From contig JACRAF010000031.1 of assembly GCA_016213505.1 (NCBI GenBank), forward strand, positions 1 through 64,000: a stretch of DNA of 64,000 bases. The letters are read 5' to 3'. Positions 50,147-59,390 of this stretch are shown here, piece by piece; position 1 is the stretch's first letter, and every line of letters begins with the position of its first letter. The notes below the pieces were generated by a model, which was given only the letters and a program-made list of their open reading frames with translations, was not told the origin of the DNA and made no database searches. Origin of the DNA: Devosia nanyangense (GTDB taxonomy: Bacteria > Pseudomonadota > Alphaproteobacteria > Rhizobiales > Devosiaceae). Both the position numbers and the translations under genes were made by a program.

Positions 50147-50945
50147 TGCGTTTCCTCCTCTTGATGGGTGCGATCGGGTCGGCGCCTGCTCCGTTGCGGA
50201 GGGCGCCGGGGTTCTCCTGGTCGGGCGACCCGTCGCGCCCGGAGATCTGTTTGGTCGGCAGTTGCTCGAGGTCGCGGCTGACCTGTCCCAGATGGCCGCG
50301 CATGGCCTCGGTTGCCGCCGTTGCGTCGCGGCGCTCGATCGCGGCCAGGATCTTGTGATGAAAGCTCTGCGCGATCTTGGCGCTGTGGGTGACGAAGAAC
50401 AGCCGCTTGCGCTGTTCGTTGAGCACATCCACCACCGTGTAGAGGATCATCGGCAGAAACTGGTTCTGGCTCGCTTTGGCGATGGCGACGTGAAAGCGAT
50501 GATCGGCAGCGATGAAGCCGTCGACGTCGGCGAAGGCGTCGTCCATCGCCGCGACCTCGCGGCGGAGCGCGGCGATATCGTCGCTGGTGGCACGCAGCGC
50601 GGCGAGCCCCGCGACGCTGGGCTCGATGATCTGGCGTATCTCCACCAGTTGCCCGAGGTCGCGCGTCACGCCGCTGAAGGTGAGGGCCAGCTCGATTGAA
50701 TCGCCCAGCGCCCGAGTCGTGGCGTCGGCGACGTAGGTGCCGCTGCCCTGCCGCACCTCGACCAGTCCGTCCTTGGCGAGGGCGCGAATGGCCTCGCGCA
50801 CGACGTTCCGGCTGACGCCGTAGCCGACAGCGACCTCGCGCTCGGTCGGCAGACGGTCACCCTTGGTGAGCTCGCCCGACACGATCCGCGCGCGAATGGC
50901 CCCGGCTATCTGCTCGTAAAGCCTGATGGATTTCAGCTGTTCCAC
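50130..50945 (-). CDS. GntR/FadR-family regulator of the sugar operon
   Basis: This 271-residue regulator has an N-terminal winged helix (IRARIVSGELTKGDRLPTEREVAVGYGVSRNVVREAIRALAKDGLVEVRQGSGTYVAD) and an all-helical FCD ligand domain (DHRFHVAIAKASQNQFLPMIL; metal-binding Asp/His pattern). It starts with GTG and is the first gene of the operon, so it probably controls its own transcript through the inverted repeat at 50974-50998. The ligand is likely a sugar acid or related intermediate. Confidence 0.92.
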   Translation of the reverse strand: MEQLKSIRLYEQIAGAIRARIVSGELTKGDRLPTEREVAVGYGVSRNVVREAIRALAKDGLVEVRQGSGTYVADATTRALGDSIELALTFSGVTRDLGQLVEIRQIIEPSVAGLAALRATSDDIAALRREVAAMDDAFADVDGFIAADHRFHVAIAKASQNQFLPMILYTVVDVLNEQRKRLFFVTHSAKIAQSFHHKILAAIERRDATAATEAMRGHLGQVSRDLEQLPTKQISGRDGSPDQENPGALRNGAGADPIAPIKRRKRNGTSI

Positions 50946-51571
50946 TTGGAATCCGGACGCTCGGCGACGAATTGGTAGGATGACCCTATGAACCTACCTA
51001 TTGCGTTTTGATGTCGGTCGCAAGCGCCGAGACTATGGCTCACCCGAAAGTATGATGAGGTAAGGATAGCGAAACGATGCATCGCGATCTGAAGGGCAGG
51101 TTGCATTTGGCCAGCCCAGGTTTCGTCGCCGTTTTGGGCCACACCTACTCGGGACAACGCTCTGGCCTGGCAATGCCAAACTCGAAGCGCAGACGGCGTG
51201 TGGAAGCTGTACAACCTCTATGTGGACCCCTTGAAAGCAAAGGATCCGAGCTTGAGCGAGGCGCAGCGAGACGTCCGAGTCCGCAACCTGCCGGCATGCC
51301 GGACGCCCGCGTCCCACCGGCCACATGACGGGAGGGGCCGTGGACGTTATCCTTGGCAACAGGGCCAGCGCCAGGGTGGATCTAGGGCCGATCGCGATGG
51401 CTCGCGCGCCACAATTTGCATTCAATATCAATATTTTATGATGTGCACTATCCTACGGTTCGTGCGAACTTCATCATTCCTATCCCGCTGCAGTCGCGCC
51501 CTCGCCTTTATCGTCCCTTGTGGCCCCTAACGCCGTGCAATGTTTGCGCGAAACTCAGCGGAGGATGTCGC
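50946..51571. other. Divergent intergenic region with a possible gene remnant
   Basis: These 626 bases lie between divergent operons. The left end has the inverted repeat. Bases about 51,150-51,310 read on the plus strand as TRDNALAWQCQTRSADGVWK, then LYNLYVDPLKAKDPSLSEAQ and RDVRVRNLPA, which looks like real protein but has no start or end and is not recognised; it is a possible decayed gene. Bases 51,410-51,450 are AT-rich (CAATATCAATATTTTATGATG) and probably hold the promoter of the CUT2 operon, though no well-spaced -35/-10 pair is evident. Confidence 0.45.
50974..50998. promoter_or_regulatory. Inverted repeat upstream of the GntR gene (candidate operator)
   Basis: GGTAGG (50974-50979) and CCTACC (50993-50998) are separated by 13 bases, about 30 bases upstream of the GntR start on the minus strand. 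FadR-type regulators bind short palindromes in such positions. Confidence 0.45.
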
Positions 51572-52567
51572 ATGACGAAGACTATTCGGAACCGCAGCTT
51601 CGGCGTTTTGCTCGGAGCGGCCGCGAGCATTGTGGCGCTTGCGGGAATGGCGCGGGCAGATGATATCCAGGTGGCCTATCTGTCGGCCAGCTCGGCCAAC
51701 ACCTGGCTCGCCGCTTCGGCGGTCGAGATGCAGAAGGTCGCGGCGGCCAACGGCATCAAGATCACTGAATTCGATGCGCAGTTCGATCCGGCCAAGCAGA
51801 CGGCCCAGATGCAGGACGTCATCGCTTCGGGCAAATACAAGGGCATCGTCTTCGTGGCGCTGACCGGCGCCGGGGCGATCCCCGATGTGCAGGCGGCGCT
51901 CGATGCCGGGATGCAGGTCGTCGGGCTGAACCAGGTGATCGGCGCCGACCTCACCACTTCGGATCCGCAGGTGAAGGGCATGGCGGCTTCCGCCATGGCG
52001 GCGCCCTACCGGTCGGGCGAGCGGCTCGGCAAGCTTGCGATCAAGGCCTGCGAGGGGATCGATCCCTGTTCCGTGGTCTATATCTTCGGCATCAAGGGCA
52101 TTCCGCTCGACGTCGCCATGCGCCAGGGCTTCGATGACACCATCACCGCCCACGCCAATATCTCGGTCGTGGCCGAGGGCGAGGGCAAGTACCTCGGCCC
52201 GGATGGCGGCATCGCGGCGACGCAGGACATCCTGCAGCTGAACAAGCCGTTCCAGGTGATGGTCGGCGCCGACCAGTCCATCCAGGGTGCGGCCATTGCG
52301 CTCAAGGACGCCGGCATGGCGCCGGGCTCCGTCAAGCTCATCGGCCTGGGCGGTTCGGCTCCGGCGCTTGCCGGCGTCGCCGACGGCAGCTGGTATGGCG
52401 ATGTTTTCGGCGCCCCCCGCGACGAGGGGCGGCTGGCCATGCAGGCCATGGTCGACGCGCTGAACGGCAAGATGGACGGCGGCATCGATCCGCTGACCTC
52501 GGTCCCGGACGAAGGCCTGATCACCAAGGACAACGTGTCCAAGTTCACGGCGCAGTGGAACGGCTGA
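51572..52567 (+). CDS. CUT2 ABC transporter substrate-binding protein
   Basis: This 331-residue periplasmic-binding protein of the ribose/LacI-like type 1 fold has a signal peptide (GVLLGAAASIVALAGMARA). It reads IQVAYLSASSANTWLAASAVEMQK, TEFDAQFDPAKQTAQMQDVIASGKYKGIVF, DAGMQVVGLNQVIGAD and VMVGADQSIQGAAIALKDAG. ATG 51572 follows GGAGGATGTC. Type 1 proteins also bind non-sugar ligands such as purines, autoinducers or amides, relevant because hydantoinase genes follow. Confidence 0.92.
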   Translation: MTKTIRNRSFGVLLGAAASIVALAGMARADDIQVAYLSASSANTWLAASAVEMQKVAAANGIKITEFDAQFDPAKQTAQMQDVIASGKYKGIVFVALTGAGAIPDVQAALDAGMQVVGLNQVIGADLTTSDPQVKGMAASAMAAPYRSGERLGKLAIKACEGIDPCSVVYIFGIKGIPLDVAMRQGFDDTITAHANISVVAEGEGKYLGPDGGIAATQDILQLNKPFQVMVGADQSIQGAAIALKDAGMAPGSVKLIGLGGSAPALAGVADGSWYGDVFGAPRDEGRLAMQAMVDALNGKMDGGIDPLTSVPDEGLITKDNVSKFTAQWNG

Positions 52568-52576
52568 TTGCCGGCC

Positions 52577-54079
52577 ATGTCGCCACAGGCGCCCGCTTTG
52601 CTGACCCTTTCGGGGGTCAGCAAACACTTTGGCGGCGTGCAAGCGCTCATCGACATCGACATCGCCTTTGAGGCCGGCAGGGTCCACGCCCTGGTGGGCG
52701 AGAACGGGGCCGGCAAGTCCACACTGGGCAAGCTGATCCTCGGCATCCACCGGCCGAGCGCCGGCAAGGTGCGGCTGGATGGACACGAGGTCGCGATCCA
52801 TCAACCGGCCGACGCACTGGGCCTGGGTCTGGTCGGCATCGCGCAGGAACTCTCGCTGATGCCGCGCTCGAGCGTTCTGGACAACATCGCGCTGGGACGC
52901 GAGGTGACGCGCCACGGACTGGTCGACAGAACGGCGACGCTCAAAGCCGTGACCGGGGTGATGGAGCGGTTCGACATGCGGCTCGATCCGCATGCGATCG
53001 TTGGGACGCTGCCGGTGGCGGAGCGCCAGAAGGTCGAGATCCTGCGTGCGCTGAGCCGGGACGCACGGCTCATCATCTTCGACGAGCCGACCGCCCGGCT
53101 GGCTACCTATCAGGCCAAGCAATTGCTGACCTTGATCCGGTCGCTGGCTGCGGCGGGCAAAGCGGTGATCTATGTTTCCCACTTCCTCGAAGAGATTCTG
53201 GAAGTCGCCGACACGATCACCATCCTCAGGAACGGCCGGCTGATTCGCACCGGCCCGGCCGCGGCGGAAACGCGCGAGACGCTGGTGGCCGGGGTGACGG
53301 GCCAGAACTACCAGTCGCAGTTCCCGAAGCGATCTGTACCGCCCGGCGGGAGCGCGCCGGTGCTGCGCGTGCGCGACCTCTCCTCGAAAGGGCTTTTCGA
53401 AGGAGTGGATCTGAATGTCCACGCGGGCGAGATCGTGGGGCTCGCGGGCCTCGTCGGCGCGGGGCGCAGTGAAGTTGCCCACGCGATCTATGGCGCGGCG
53501 CCGGTCGACTCCGGCACCATCGAATTCGACGGCAAAGCGCTCACCAGGCGATCAATCCGCCAGCGGATCGATGCCGGTATGGCGATCATCCCCGAGTCCC
53601 GTCGCGATCAGGCCCTGTTCCTCGCGCGGCCGATCCTCGAGAATGTCTCGCTGCCTCACCTCAAGCGGTTCTCCAACTGGCTCGGGCTGCGCAAGCGGGC
53701 CGAAAAGCAGGCCGTGACCGCAAGTTGCGCCGACACGTCCGTCAAATACACGGCGCTGGGTGACCACGTGGACACGCTCTCGGGTGGCAACCAGCAGAAG
53801 ATCCTGTTTGCGCGGGCCGCCCTTGGCCGTCCGCGCCTGCTCATCGCCGACGAGCCGACGCGCGGGGTCGATGTCGGCGCCAAGCGCAGCATTTACGAGA
53901 TGATTGTGCGGCTGGCCGAACAGGGCGAGGCGATCCTGCTGATCTCATCGGAAATCGAGGAGATCATGGGGCTTTGTCACAGGGTCGTGGTTCTGTCGCG
54001 TGGGCGGGTCGCAGCACAGCTTTCGGGGCAAGACCTGACCGAGCAAGCCGTCATGCAAGCGGCGTTCAGCGGGGGATGA
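52577..54079 (+). CDS. CUT2 ABC transporter ATPase (two nucleotide-binding domains)
   Basis: This 500-residue fused ATPase is of the RbsA/MglA type. The first domain has Walker A GENGAGKST, Walker B LIIFDEPTA and switch His in YVSHF. The second has the usual degenerate Walker A GLVGAGRSEV, signature LSGGNQQK and Walker B LLIADEPTRGVDVGAK. The N-terminal signature reads LPVAERQKVEI, as is normal for this group. ATG 52577 is 9 bases after the binding-protein stop. It energises the importer formed with the following permease. Confidence 0.94.
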   Translation: MSPQAPALLTLSGVSKHFGGVQALIDIDIAFEAGRVHALVGENGAGKSTLGKLILGIHRPSAGKVRLDGHEVAIHQPADALGLGLVGIAQELSLMPRSSVLDNIALGREVTRHGLVDRTATLKAVTGVMERFDMRLDPHAIVGTLPVAERQKVEILRALSRDARLIIFDEPTARLATYQAKQLLTLIRSLAAAGKAVIYVSHFLEEILEVADTITILRNGRLIRTGPAAAETRETLVAGVTGQNYQSQFPKRSVPPGGSAPVLRVRDLSSKGLFEGVDLNVHAGEIVGLAGLVGAGRSEVAHAIYGAAPVDSGTIEFDGKALTRRSIRQRIDAGMAIIPESRRDQALFLARPILENVSLPHLKRFSNWLGLRKRAEKQAVTASCADTSVKYTALGDHVDTLSGGNQQKILFARAALGRPRLLIADEPTRGVDVGAKRSIYEMIVRLAEQGEAILLISSEIEEIMGLCHRVVVLSRGRVAAQLSGQDLTEQAVMQAAFSGG

Positions 54080-54080
54080 G

Positions 54081-55019
54081 TTGCAGACTCTGCTAAGGTT
54101 TGCGCGGGCCTATGGCATCGTGCTGGTGACGGTTCTGCTGTTCGTGTTGCTGGCAACGACCACCGAGGGCTTTGCCACGCTCCGCAACTTCCGCAACATC
54201 CTCGACCAGCAATCGACTGTGCTGATCGCGGCCAGCTTCCTGACCATTGCCACCATCGCCGGCAATTTCGACGTCTCGGTCTCGGCGGTATTCGTCGCGA
54301 CGCCACTGGTGGCGCTGGCGGTCGAGAATGCGACGGGGAGCGTGCCGCTCGCCGTGCTGGCCGCCGTTCTGACCGGCGCGGCTATGGGGCTCTTCAACGG
54401 CATCATCGTCGCGCGGTTCCGCATCAACTCCTTCATCGCGACGTTGGCCACGTCCTTCATGTTCTTCGGCGTCGGCTACCTCGTCTCGGGCAGGTCGCTG
54501 TTGCGACCCATCGGGCAGGACTATCCGATGCTCGCGCGAACCCAGATTCTGGGGCTCACCTCCTCGACATGGGTCTCGTTCCTGATGGTCATCGTCGCGA
54601 CGATCCTGCTCACCCGGACCCGCTTCGGCAGGAACGTCTTTGCCACCGGCGGCAACCCCGAGGCGGCGCGGATCGCCGGAGTGAATGTCCCGCGGGTACA
54701 GGCAACGACCTTCGTGCTGCTGTCGACCGCGGCCGCCATCGCAGGCGTACTGAACTCGTCGCGGTCCCTTTCCGCGCAGCCCTCGGACGATTTCAGCTTC
54801 GTCTTTTCGGTGCTCACCGCGGTCATTGTCGGCGGCACCTCGATCGCCGGCGGTCAGGGCGCGGTCTGGCGCACGGTCGCCGGCGCATTCTTCCTCGCGT
54901 TTCTCTCAAACGGCTTCAACCTGCACCAGATCGATCCGATCTGGCAGCGGCTGATCGAGGGGATGGTCATCCTAATCGCGGTCGGCGTCGACGCCTGGAC
55001 CCAACGCAACAGCAAGTGA
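54081..55019 (+). CDS. CUT2 ABC transporter permease
   Basis: This 312-residue RbsC-like permease has about eight to ten helices and the family loop (NFRNILDQQSTVLIAASFLTIATIAGNFDVSVSA; the usual GG-DLSVG motif appears as GNFDVSV). It also has FATGGNPEAARIAGVNV, the conserved cytoplasmic loop, and VIVGGTSIAGGQG. The start is TTG 54081, one base after the ATPase stop, with GGGGGATGAG as binding site. Single permease, so probably a homodimer. Confidence 0.92.
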   Translation: MQTLLRFARAYGIVLVTVLLFVLLATTTEGFATLRNFRNILDQQSTVLIAASFLTIATIAGNFDVSVSAVFVATPLVALAVENATGSVPLAVLAAVLTGAAMGLFNGIIVARFRINSFIATLATSFMFFGVGYLVSGRSLLRPIGQDYPMLARTQILGLTSSTWVSFLMVIVATILLTRTRFGRNVFATGGNPEAARIAGVNVPRVQATTFVLLSTAAAIAGVLNSSRSLSAQPSDDFSFVFSVLTAVIVGGTSIAGGQGAVWRTVAGAFFLAFLSNGFNLHQIDPIWQRLIEGMVILIAVGVDAWTQRNSK

Positions 55020-55041
55020 CGACGGAAAGCAGGGAGCCGAG

Positions 55042-56583
55042 ATGATCCGGATCGGAGTGGATGTCGGCGGCACGAATACCGATGCCGTGGTGCTGAACGG
55101 GGCCGAGGTGATTGCCGGGGCCAAGCGTCCGACCACGGCGGATGTGCATTCCGGCGTGAAGGCCGCAGTAGCGGCGGCGATGGAGACTTCGGCCATCGCC
55201 GCCGCGCAGGTCGATGCCGTCATGGTGGGCACGACGCACTTCGTCAATGCGCTGGTCGAGCGCCGCCGTCTTGCGCCAACCGGGCTGATCCGGCTCTGCC
55301 TGCCCTCGGGAGGAAGCCTCAAGCCCTTTGCCGACTGGCCGGCCGACCTCATCGCGGCGATGCATCTCGACTATCGCCTCGCCGATGGCGGCTGCGAGAT
55401 GGACGGGCGCGAGATTGCGCCGCTGAACCCCGCGCAGATCCTGGCCGCCGTCCGCGAACTCAGGGCCGGGGGTTGCACCGAGCTGGCGATCAGCGCGGTC
55501 TTCGCCACGATCCGGGGCGATGCCGAGCGCGAGGCGGCGGCGTTGATCGCCAAGGAATTCCCCGACATGGCCATCACGCTCAGCCAGGATATCGGCCGGA
55601 TCGGCCTTCTGGAACGCGAAAATGCCGCAACGATCAACGCAGCGCTGCGTCCGCTGGCGCGGGAAGTGGTCGACGCGTTCGGCTCGATCCGGGCGGCGCT
55701 GGGCCTCAACTGCCCTCTGTTCTTTACGGCAAATGACGGCACGCTGATCGACAGCGCCGATGTCGCCCACTTGCCGGTGCTGACCTTCGCTTGCGGCCCG
55801 ACCAATTCGATGCGCGGGGCGGCCTATCTGTCTGGGGTGAAGCACGCGCTGGTCATCGATGTCGGCGGTACCACGACCGATGTCGGCGAGGTGCGCGACG
55901 GCTTCCCGCGGCTGGCCGGCACCTCGGTGGAGGTGGTCGACGTGCGCACCAACTTCTCGATGCCGGACGTGATCAGCGTCGGTCTTGGCGGCGGGTCGCT
56001 GGTGAAGACCGCGGTCCCTGCGGTGGGCCCGGAATCGGTGGGGCGGGAACTCATCACCAAGGGCATCGTCTTTGGCGGCGATGTGCTCACCGCCTCGGAC
56101 ATCGTGGTGGCGGCCGGGCGGGCGAAGATGGGCAGCCATCCCCCGCCCGAGGTTGCAGGACTGGACGGCTATACCCGCTTCATCGATCAGATCGTGACCG
56201 ATGCCGTGGCGCGGTCGCGCACCAGTGGCGAGGCCATGCCGGTGCTGGCCGTGGGCGGCGGGTCGGTGATGCTGGCCGACCGGGTGGACGGGCTGGAAGT
56301 GATCCGTCCGCCGCATTTCGACCTTGCCAATGCGGTGGGGGCGGCCATCGCCCAGATCTCGGGCGAAGTTTCCAAGATCGTGCCAGTCAGCGCGGGCCTG
56401 ACCCGCGAAGAGGCGATCGAGCAGGTGACGGAAGAGGCACGCGCCATCGCCATCGGTCGCGGAGCCGATCCCGCAAGCCTCCTCGTCCTGTCGAAGTCCG
56501 ACGTGCCGCTGTCCTATCTGCCCGGAAACAACCTGTCGATCAGCGTGACCGTTGTCGGCGATCTCAAACTGGAGGCCCGCTGA
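55042..56583 (+). CDS. Hydantoinase/oxoprolinase family protein (HyuA-like, short form)
   Basis: This 513-residue protein has actin-like ATPase motifs: VDVGGTNTDAVVL at the N-terminus, VGTTHFVNALVERR, and the second phosphate loop VIDVGGTTTDVGEVRDGFP. Then come SVGLGGGSLV and VLAVGGGSVMLAD. It is shorter than the usual HyuA (about 690 residues), like the group that pairs with DUF917 proteins. These enzymes use ATP to open cyclic amides such as hydantoins or 5-oxoproline. It is joined to the next gene by a 1-base TGATG overlap, so the two products probably act together. Confidence 0.88.
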   Translation: MIRIGVDVGGTNTDAVVLNGAEVIAGAKRPTTADVHSGVKAAVAAAMETSAIAAAQVDAVMVGTTHFVNALVERRRLAPTGLIRLCLPSGGSLKPFADWPADLIAAMHLDYRLADGGCEMDGREIAPLNPAQILAAVRELRAGGCTELAISAVFATIRGDAEREAAALIAKEFPDMAITLSQDIGRIGLLERENAATINAALRPLAREVVDAFGSIRAALGLNCPLFFTANDGTLIDSADVAHLPVLTFACGPTNSMRGAAYLSGVKHALVIDVGGTTTDVGEVRDGFPRLAGTSVEVVDVRTNFSMPDVISVGLGGGSLVKTAVPAVGPESVGRELITKGIVFGGDVLTASDIVVAAGRAKMGSHPPPEVAGLDGYTRFIDQIVTDAVARSRTSGEAMPVLAVGGGSVMLADRVDGLEVIRPPHFDLANAVGAAIAQISGEVSKIVPVSAGLTREEAIEQVTEEARAIAIGRGADPASLLVLSKSDVPLSYLPGNNLSISVTVVGDLKLEAR

Positions 56584-57653
56584 TGTCGCGCCCGAGTGTC
56601 ATGCAAGTTGATACCGAGGCCCTGTGCCGGATCGCCGATGGCGGTGCCGTTCTGGGGGCAGGCGGTGGTGGCAATCCCTATGTCGGACGGCTGATGGCCG
56701 CACAAGCGCTGGCCGGCGGCAAGACCGTGCCCGTGGTCTCGCTCGATGAGTTCGCCGACGACGAGTTGATCCTGCCGATCGCCATGATGGGTGCTCCGGC
56801 GGTGATGGTGGAGAAGTTCCCCTCGGGCAACGAGATCCCGAGCCTCGTGGCGATGATGGAACGGCTGATGGACCGCAAGGTGTCGGCCATTCTGTGCATC
56901 GAGGCGGGCGGGCTAAATTCCACTATCCCCTTCGCGGCGGCCGCCTATATGGGTCTGCCCATCGTCGATGGCGATGCGATGGGCCGCGCCTTCCCGGAAT
57001 TGCAGATGGTCACCTTCACCCTGGGCGGCATCCGCGCAACGCCGATGGCGATGTTCGACGACAAGGGCAACGGCGCGACCTTCGACACGATTTCCAACAA
57101 ATGGACGGAACGACTGGCCCGGGCGCTGACGATCGAGATGGGCGGCTCGGCCATGGTGGGCCTGTATGCCGTGACGGCGGGGCAGATCCGCGATCTCCTC
57201 ATCAAGGGCAGCCTGACCATGGCACATCGGATCGGCTGCCTGATGCAGGAGCATGGGGCAGACGCGGCGCGGGTCCTCGCCGAGACCTTCGGCGGGGCAA
57301 TTCTGTTTCGTGGCCGCGTGCGCGACGTGGCGCGACGCAATGAGGGCGGATTTACCCGCGGCACGCTTTCGATCGAAGGCACGGGCGACTTCCGTCGCCG
57401 CGATCTGGTGCTGAGTTTCCAGAACGAATTCCTCGCCGCCGAGGAAGACGGCAGGGTCCTCGCCTCCACGCCCGATCTGATCACGTTGCTGGACGCCAAT
57501 ACCGGCGAACCGGTGACGACCGAGATGGTGAAGTATGGGCTGGCGATCAACGTTCTAGGCCTGCCCTGCGCCCCGATCTGGCGCACACCCGCGGCGCTGG
57601 AACTGGTGGGTCCGCGCTATTTCGGTCTGGACGTCGACTACAGGCCCCTGTGA
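56583..57653 (+). CDS. DUF917 family protein
   Basis: This 356-residue protein has the DUF917 pattern: LCRIADGGAVLGAGGGGNPYVGRLMA, VSLDEFADDELILPIAMMGAPAVMVEKFPSG, IEAGGLNSTIPFAAAAYMGLPIVDGDAMGRAFPELQM and ITLLDANTGEPVTTEMVKYGL. The family is nearly always encoded beside hydantoinase/oxoprolinase A proteins and may be its partner subunit. The end overlaps the convergent LuxR-type gene by 16 bases. Confidence 0.9.
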   Translation: MSRPSVMQVDTEALCRIADGGAVLGAGGGGNPYVGRLMAAQALAGGKTVPVVSLDEFADDELILPIAMMGAPAVMVEKFPSGNEIPSLVAMMERLMDRKVSAILCIEAGGLNSTIPFAAAAYMGLPIVDGDAMGRAFPELQMVTFTLGGIRATPMAMFDDKGNGATFDTISNKWTERLARALTIEMGGSAMVGLYAVTAGQIRDLLIKGSLTMAHRIGCLMQEHGADAARVLAETFGGAILFRGRVRDVARRNEGGFTRGTLSIEGTGDFRRRDLVLSFQNEFLAAEEDGRVLASTPDLITLLDANTGEPVTTEMVKYGLAINVLGLPCAPIWRTPAALELVGPRYFGLDVDYRPL

Positions 57654-59164
57654 GCAGGAGGCGGGGCGATCCAGCCGCGGGCGTGAGCCGTGGTCAGCGC
57701 ATCGGACCGGCGGTGCACCCCGAGCTTGCGGTAGATGTTCTTGAGGTGGAATTTCACTGCCGCTTCGCTCACGCCCATTTCGCGCGCCAGGAGCTTGTTG
57801 CTGGTCAGCCCGTAGAGGCGCTGCACGATGCCGTATTCCGCCGAGGTCAGCTCCAGCGGGCGCGGATCGGCCGAGGGGCCGGCGTCGGGTCGGGCCAGCA
57901 GCGTGTCGCGGACCTGCCGCGCGCGTTCGACGAAGCGGCGGCGGGCCACGCACTCCCTGCAAAAGAGCGTGATCGTCTCGCGCTCGCGCAGCGCCAGCCA
58001 ACCCCAGCCCTGCGCCTCGATCAGATCCAGCGCCTCCATGATCAGCGGCACGGCAGGGTCGAACCGGCCGTCGCGGAGGAACCGACCGCCCAGCATCAGG
58101 CTGCGTGCCGCCCGCATCCGGTCAAACGCGAGGGGGATGTTCGCCGCCTCAGTGCCCCAGTTGGTCAGCACCGTTTCGGCATCGGGCAGCAGCAGCAGCA
58201 CATGTCCTTCGGTGAGGCCAGGGTGATCGCGCAGCACCGACAGATCGGTGATCTGGCGGCGGCGATGGTCTTCGCGCAAGAGCTGCATGGCGGGCAGCAC
58301 CTGCGTCATGCCGCGAATGCGCAGCACGGCTTCGAGTTCGCTGTGATGACGCAGCGCATTGCCCGGGTCTTCCTCGGCCGCAGCCCTGAGGACGAGCGCT
58401 GCCAGGACCAGGTAGGTCTCGGGCCAGAACTCGCCGGACGAGACGGTGTCCTTCAGCGGTTTCAATTGAGCAAGGCTCGGCAGTCGGCCCCCTGACTCGA
58501 CCTCGATCCAGAGGCGTGAGATCTCCACCATGGCCCCTTCGCAAGCGGCATCTGGGGTCGCCGAAAAGAAGTCCGCAGCACGACGGGCGGCGGCGGCGGC
58601 TCCGGGCAGGTCACCCTTGCAGACCTGGATGTAAGCCAGGTGCAGGTGGACGAAGCCTCGGAGGTAGCCGATGCCGCAGCGGGCATAGGCAGCATCGGCC
58701 TGTGCGCACAATTGTTCGGCTGTCGCCGTATCGGAGCCGCGAAGCGCGAACAGGATCAGCGTGTTGTAGATCGCGCCGTGGCAGATCGCATCGTCGGGGT
58801 CGAAGCAGGAAATGGTATCGACGTAGCGCCAGATGGTATCCGCCGACGGCACTTGGTTGCCGGTAAGCAGAAACAGAAGCTCGAAGATCAGCAGCGGCGC
58901 ACGGGCCTCGGTCACGCGATCGAGCTGCTGCAGCAGCATCAACCCCGGCTCGAGCCCCTGTTCTTTTTTGACGAGCGTCAGGCGCTTGTAGGCCTGCTGG
59001 TGCCGGCCGGTCTTGTAGTCGAGCAGGATCTTGGCAAGTTGCGCGTCGAGCCCGCTGCCCTCATCCATCTGCAGGTTCAGATAGTGCGCAGGCGGCATGG
59101 AAAGGCATTGCCGGAAGCCCGGCGACGCCAGCGTGTCCGGACCAGTGGCGGTGTGGCCAGTCAT
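57638..59164 (-). CDS. LuxR-type transcriptional regulator without ATPase domain
   Basis: This 508-residue protein has a C-terminal LuxR helix-turn-helix (about 445-505; LTSAEYGIVQRLYGLTSNKLLAREMGVSEAAVKFHLKNIYRKLGV). The preceding 400 residues are helical, TPR-like (YLRGFVHLHLAYIQVCKGDLPGAAAAARRAADFF). This resembles the MalT C-terminal half without its STAND NTPase module; I see no Walker A. ATG 59164 has GGGAGGTGGCC upstream. It sits opposite the hydantoinase cluster, convergent to DUF917 and divergent from the XRE-cupin gene, so it probably controls this cluster. Confidence 0.82.
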   Translation of the reverse strand: MTGHTATGPDTLASPGFRQCLSMPPAHYLNLQMDEGSGLDAQLAKILLDYKTGRHQQAYKRLTLVKKEQGLEPGLMLLQQLDRVTEARAPLLIFELLFLLTGNQVPSADTIWRYVDTISCFDPDDAICHGAIYNTLILFALRGSDTATAEQLCAQADAAYARCGIGYLRGFVHLHLAYIQVCKGDLPGAAAAARRAADFFSATPDAACEGAMVEISRLWIEVESGGRLPSLAQLKPLKDTVSSGEFWPETYLVLAALVLRAAAEEDPGNALRHHSELEAVLRIRGMTQVLPAMQLLREDHRRRQITDLSVLRDHPGLTEGHVLLLLPDAETVLTNWGTEAANIPLAFDRMRAARSLMLGGRFLRDGRFDPAVPLIMEALDLIEAQGWGWLALRERETITLFCRECVARRRFVERARQVRDTLLARPDAGPSADPRPLELTSAEYGIVQRLYGLTSNKLLAREMGVSEAAVKFHLKNIYRKLGVHRRSDALTTAHARGWIAPPPAHRGL

Positions 59165-59390
59165 GCCCGGCCACCTCCCGGTCCCTGGGCGCGTCTGACG
59201 TCGAATGGCCCGCGCTTCATCATAGTGCCACCTGAGCCCCGAGCGCCGATCCGCCCACACGGGCCCATCGGCACGGGCCACAAAACCTGACACGGATCTT
59301 AATACAGGTAAAGAAATTGTTGACGAGGCGCTGGCCAGCTTTCATGGTCAGGCCACTGAGCCGCCGTTCGGCAACCCATCGAGGTGATCC

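Noticed and set aside
51415..51445. Promoter TTGCAT/TATGAT before the CUT2 operon
   Set aside because: The spacing is 15 bp, too short for a confident call; only AT-rich character is reported.
52577..54079. Degenerate N-terminal signature motif of the CUT2 ATPase as evidence of inactivation
   Set aside because: The altered signature and the degenerate second Walker A are normal for this ATPase group.
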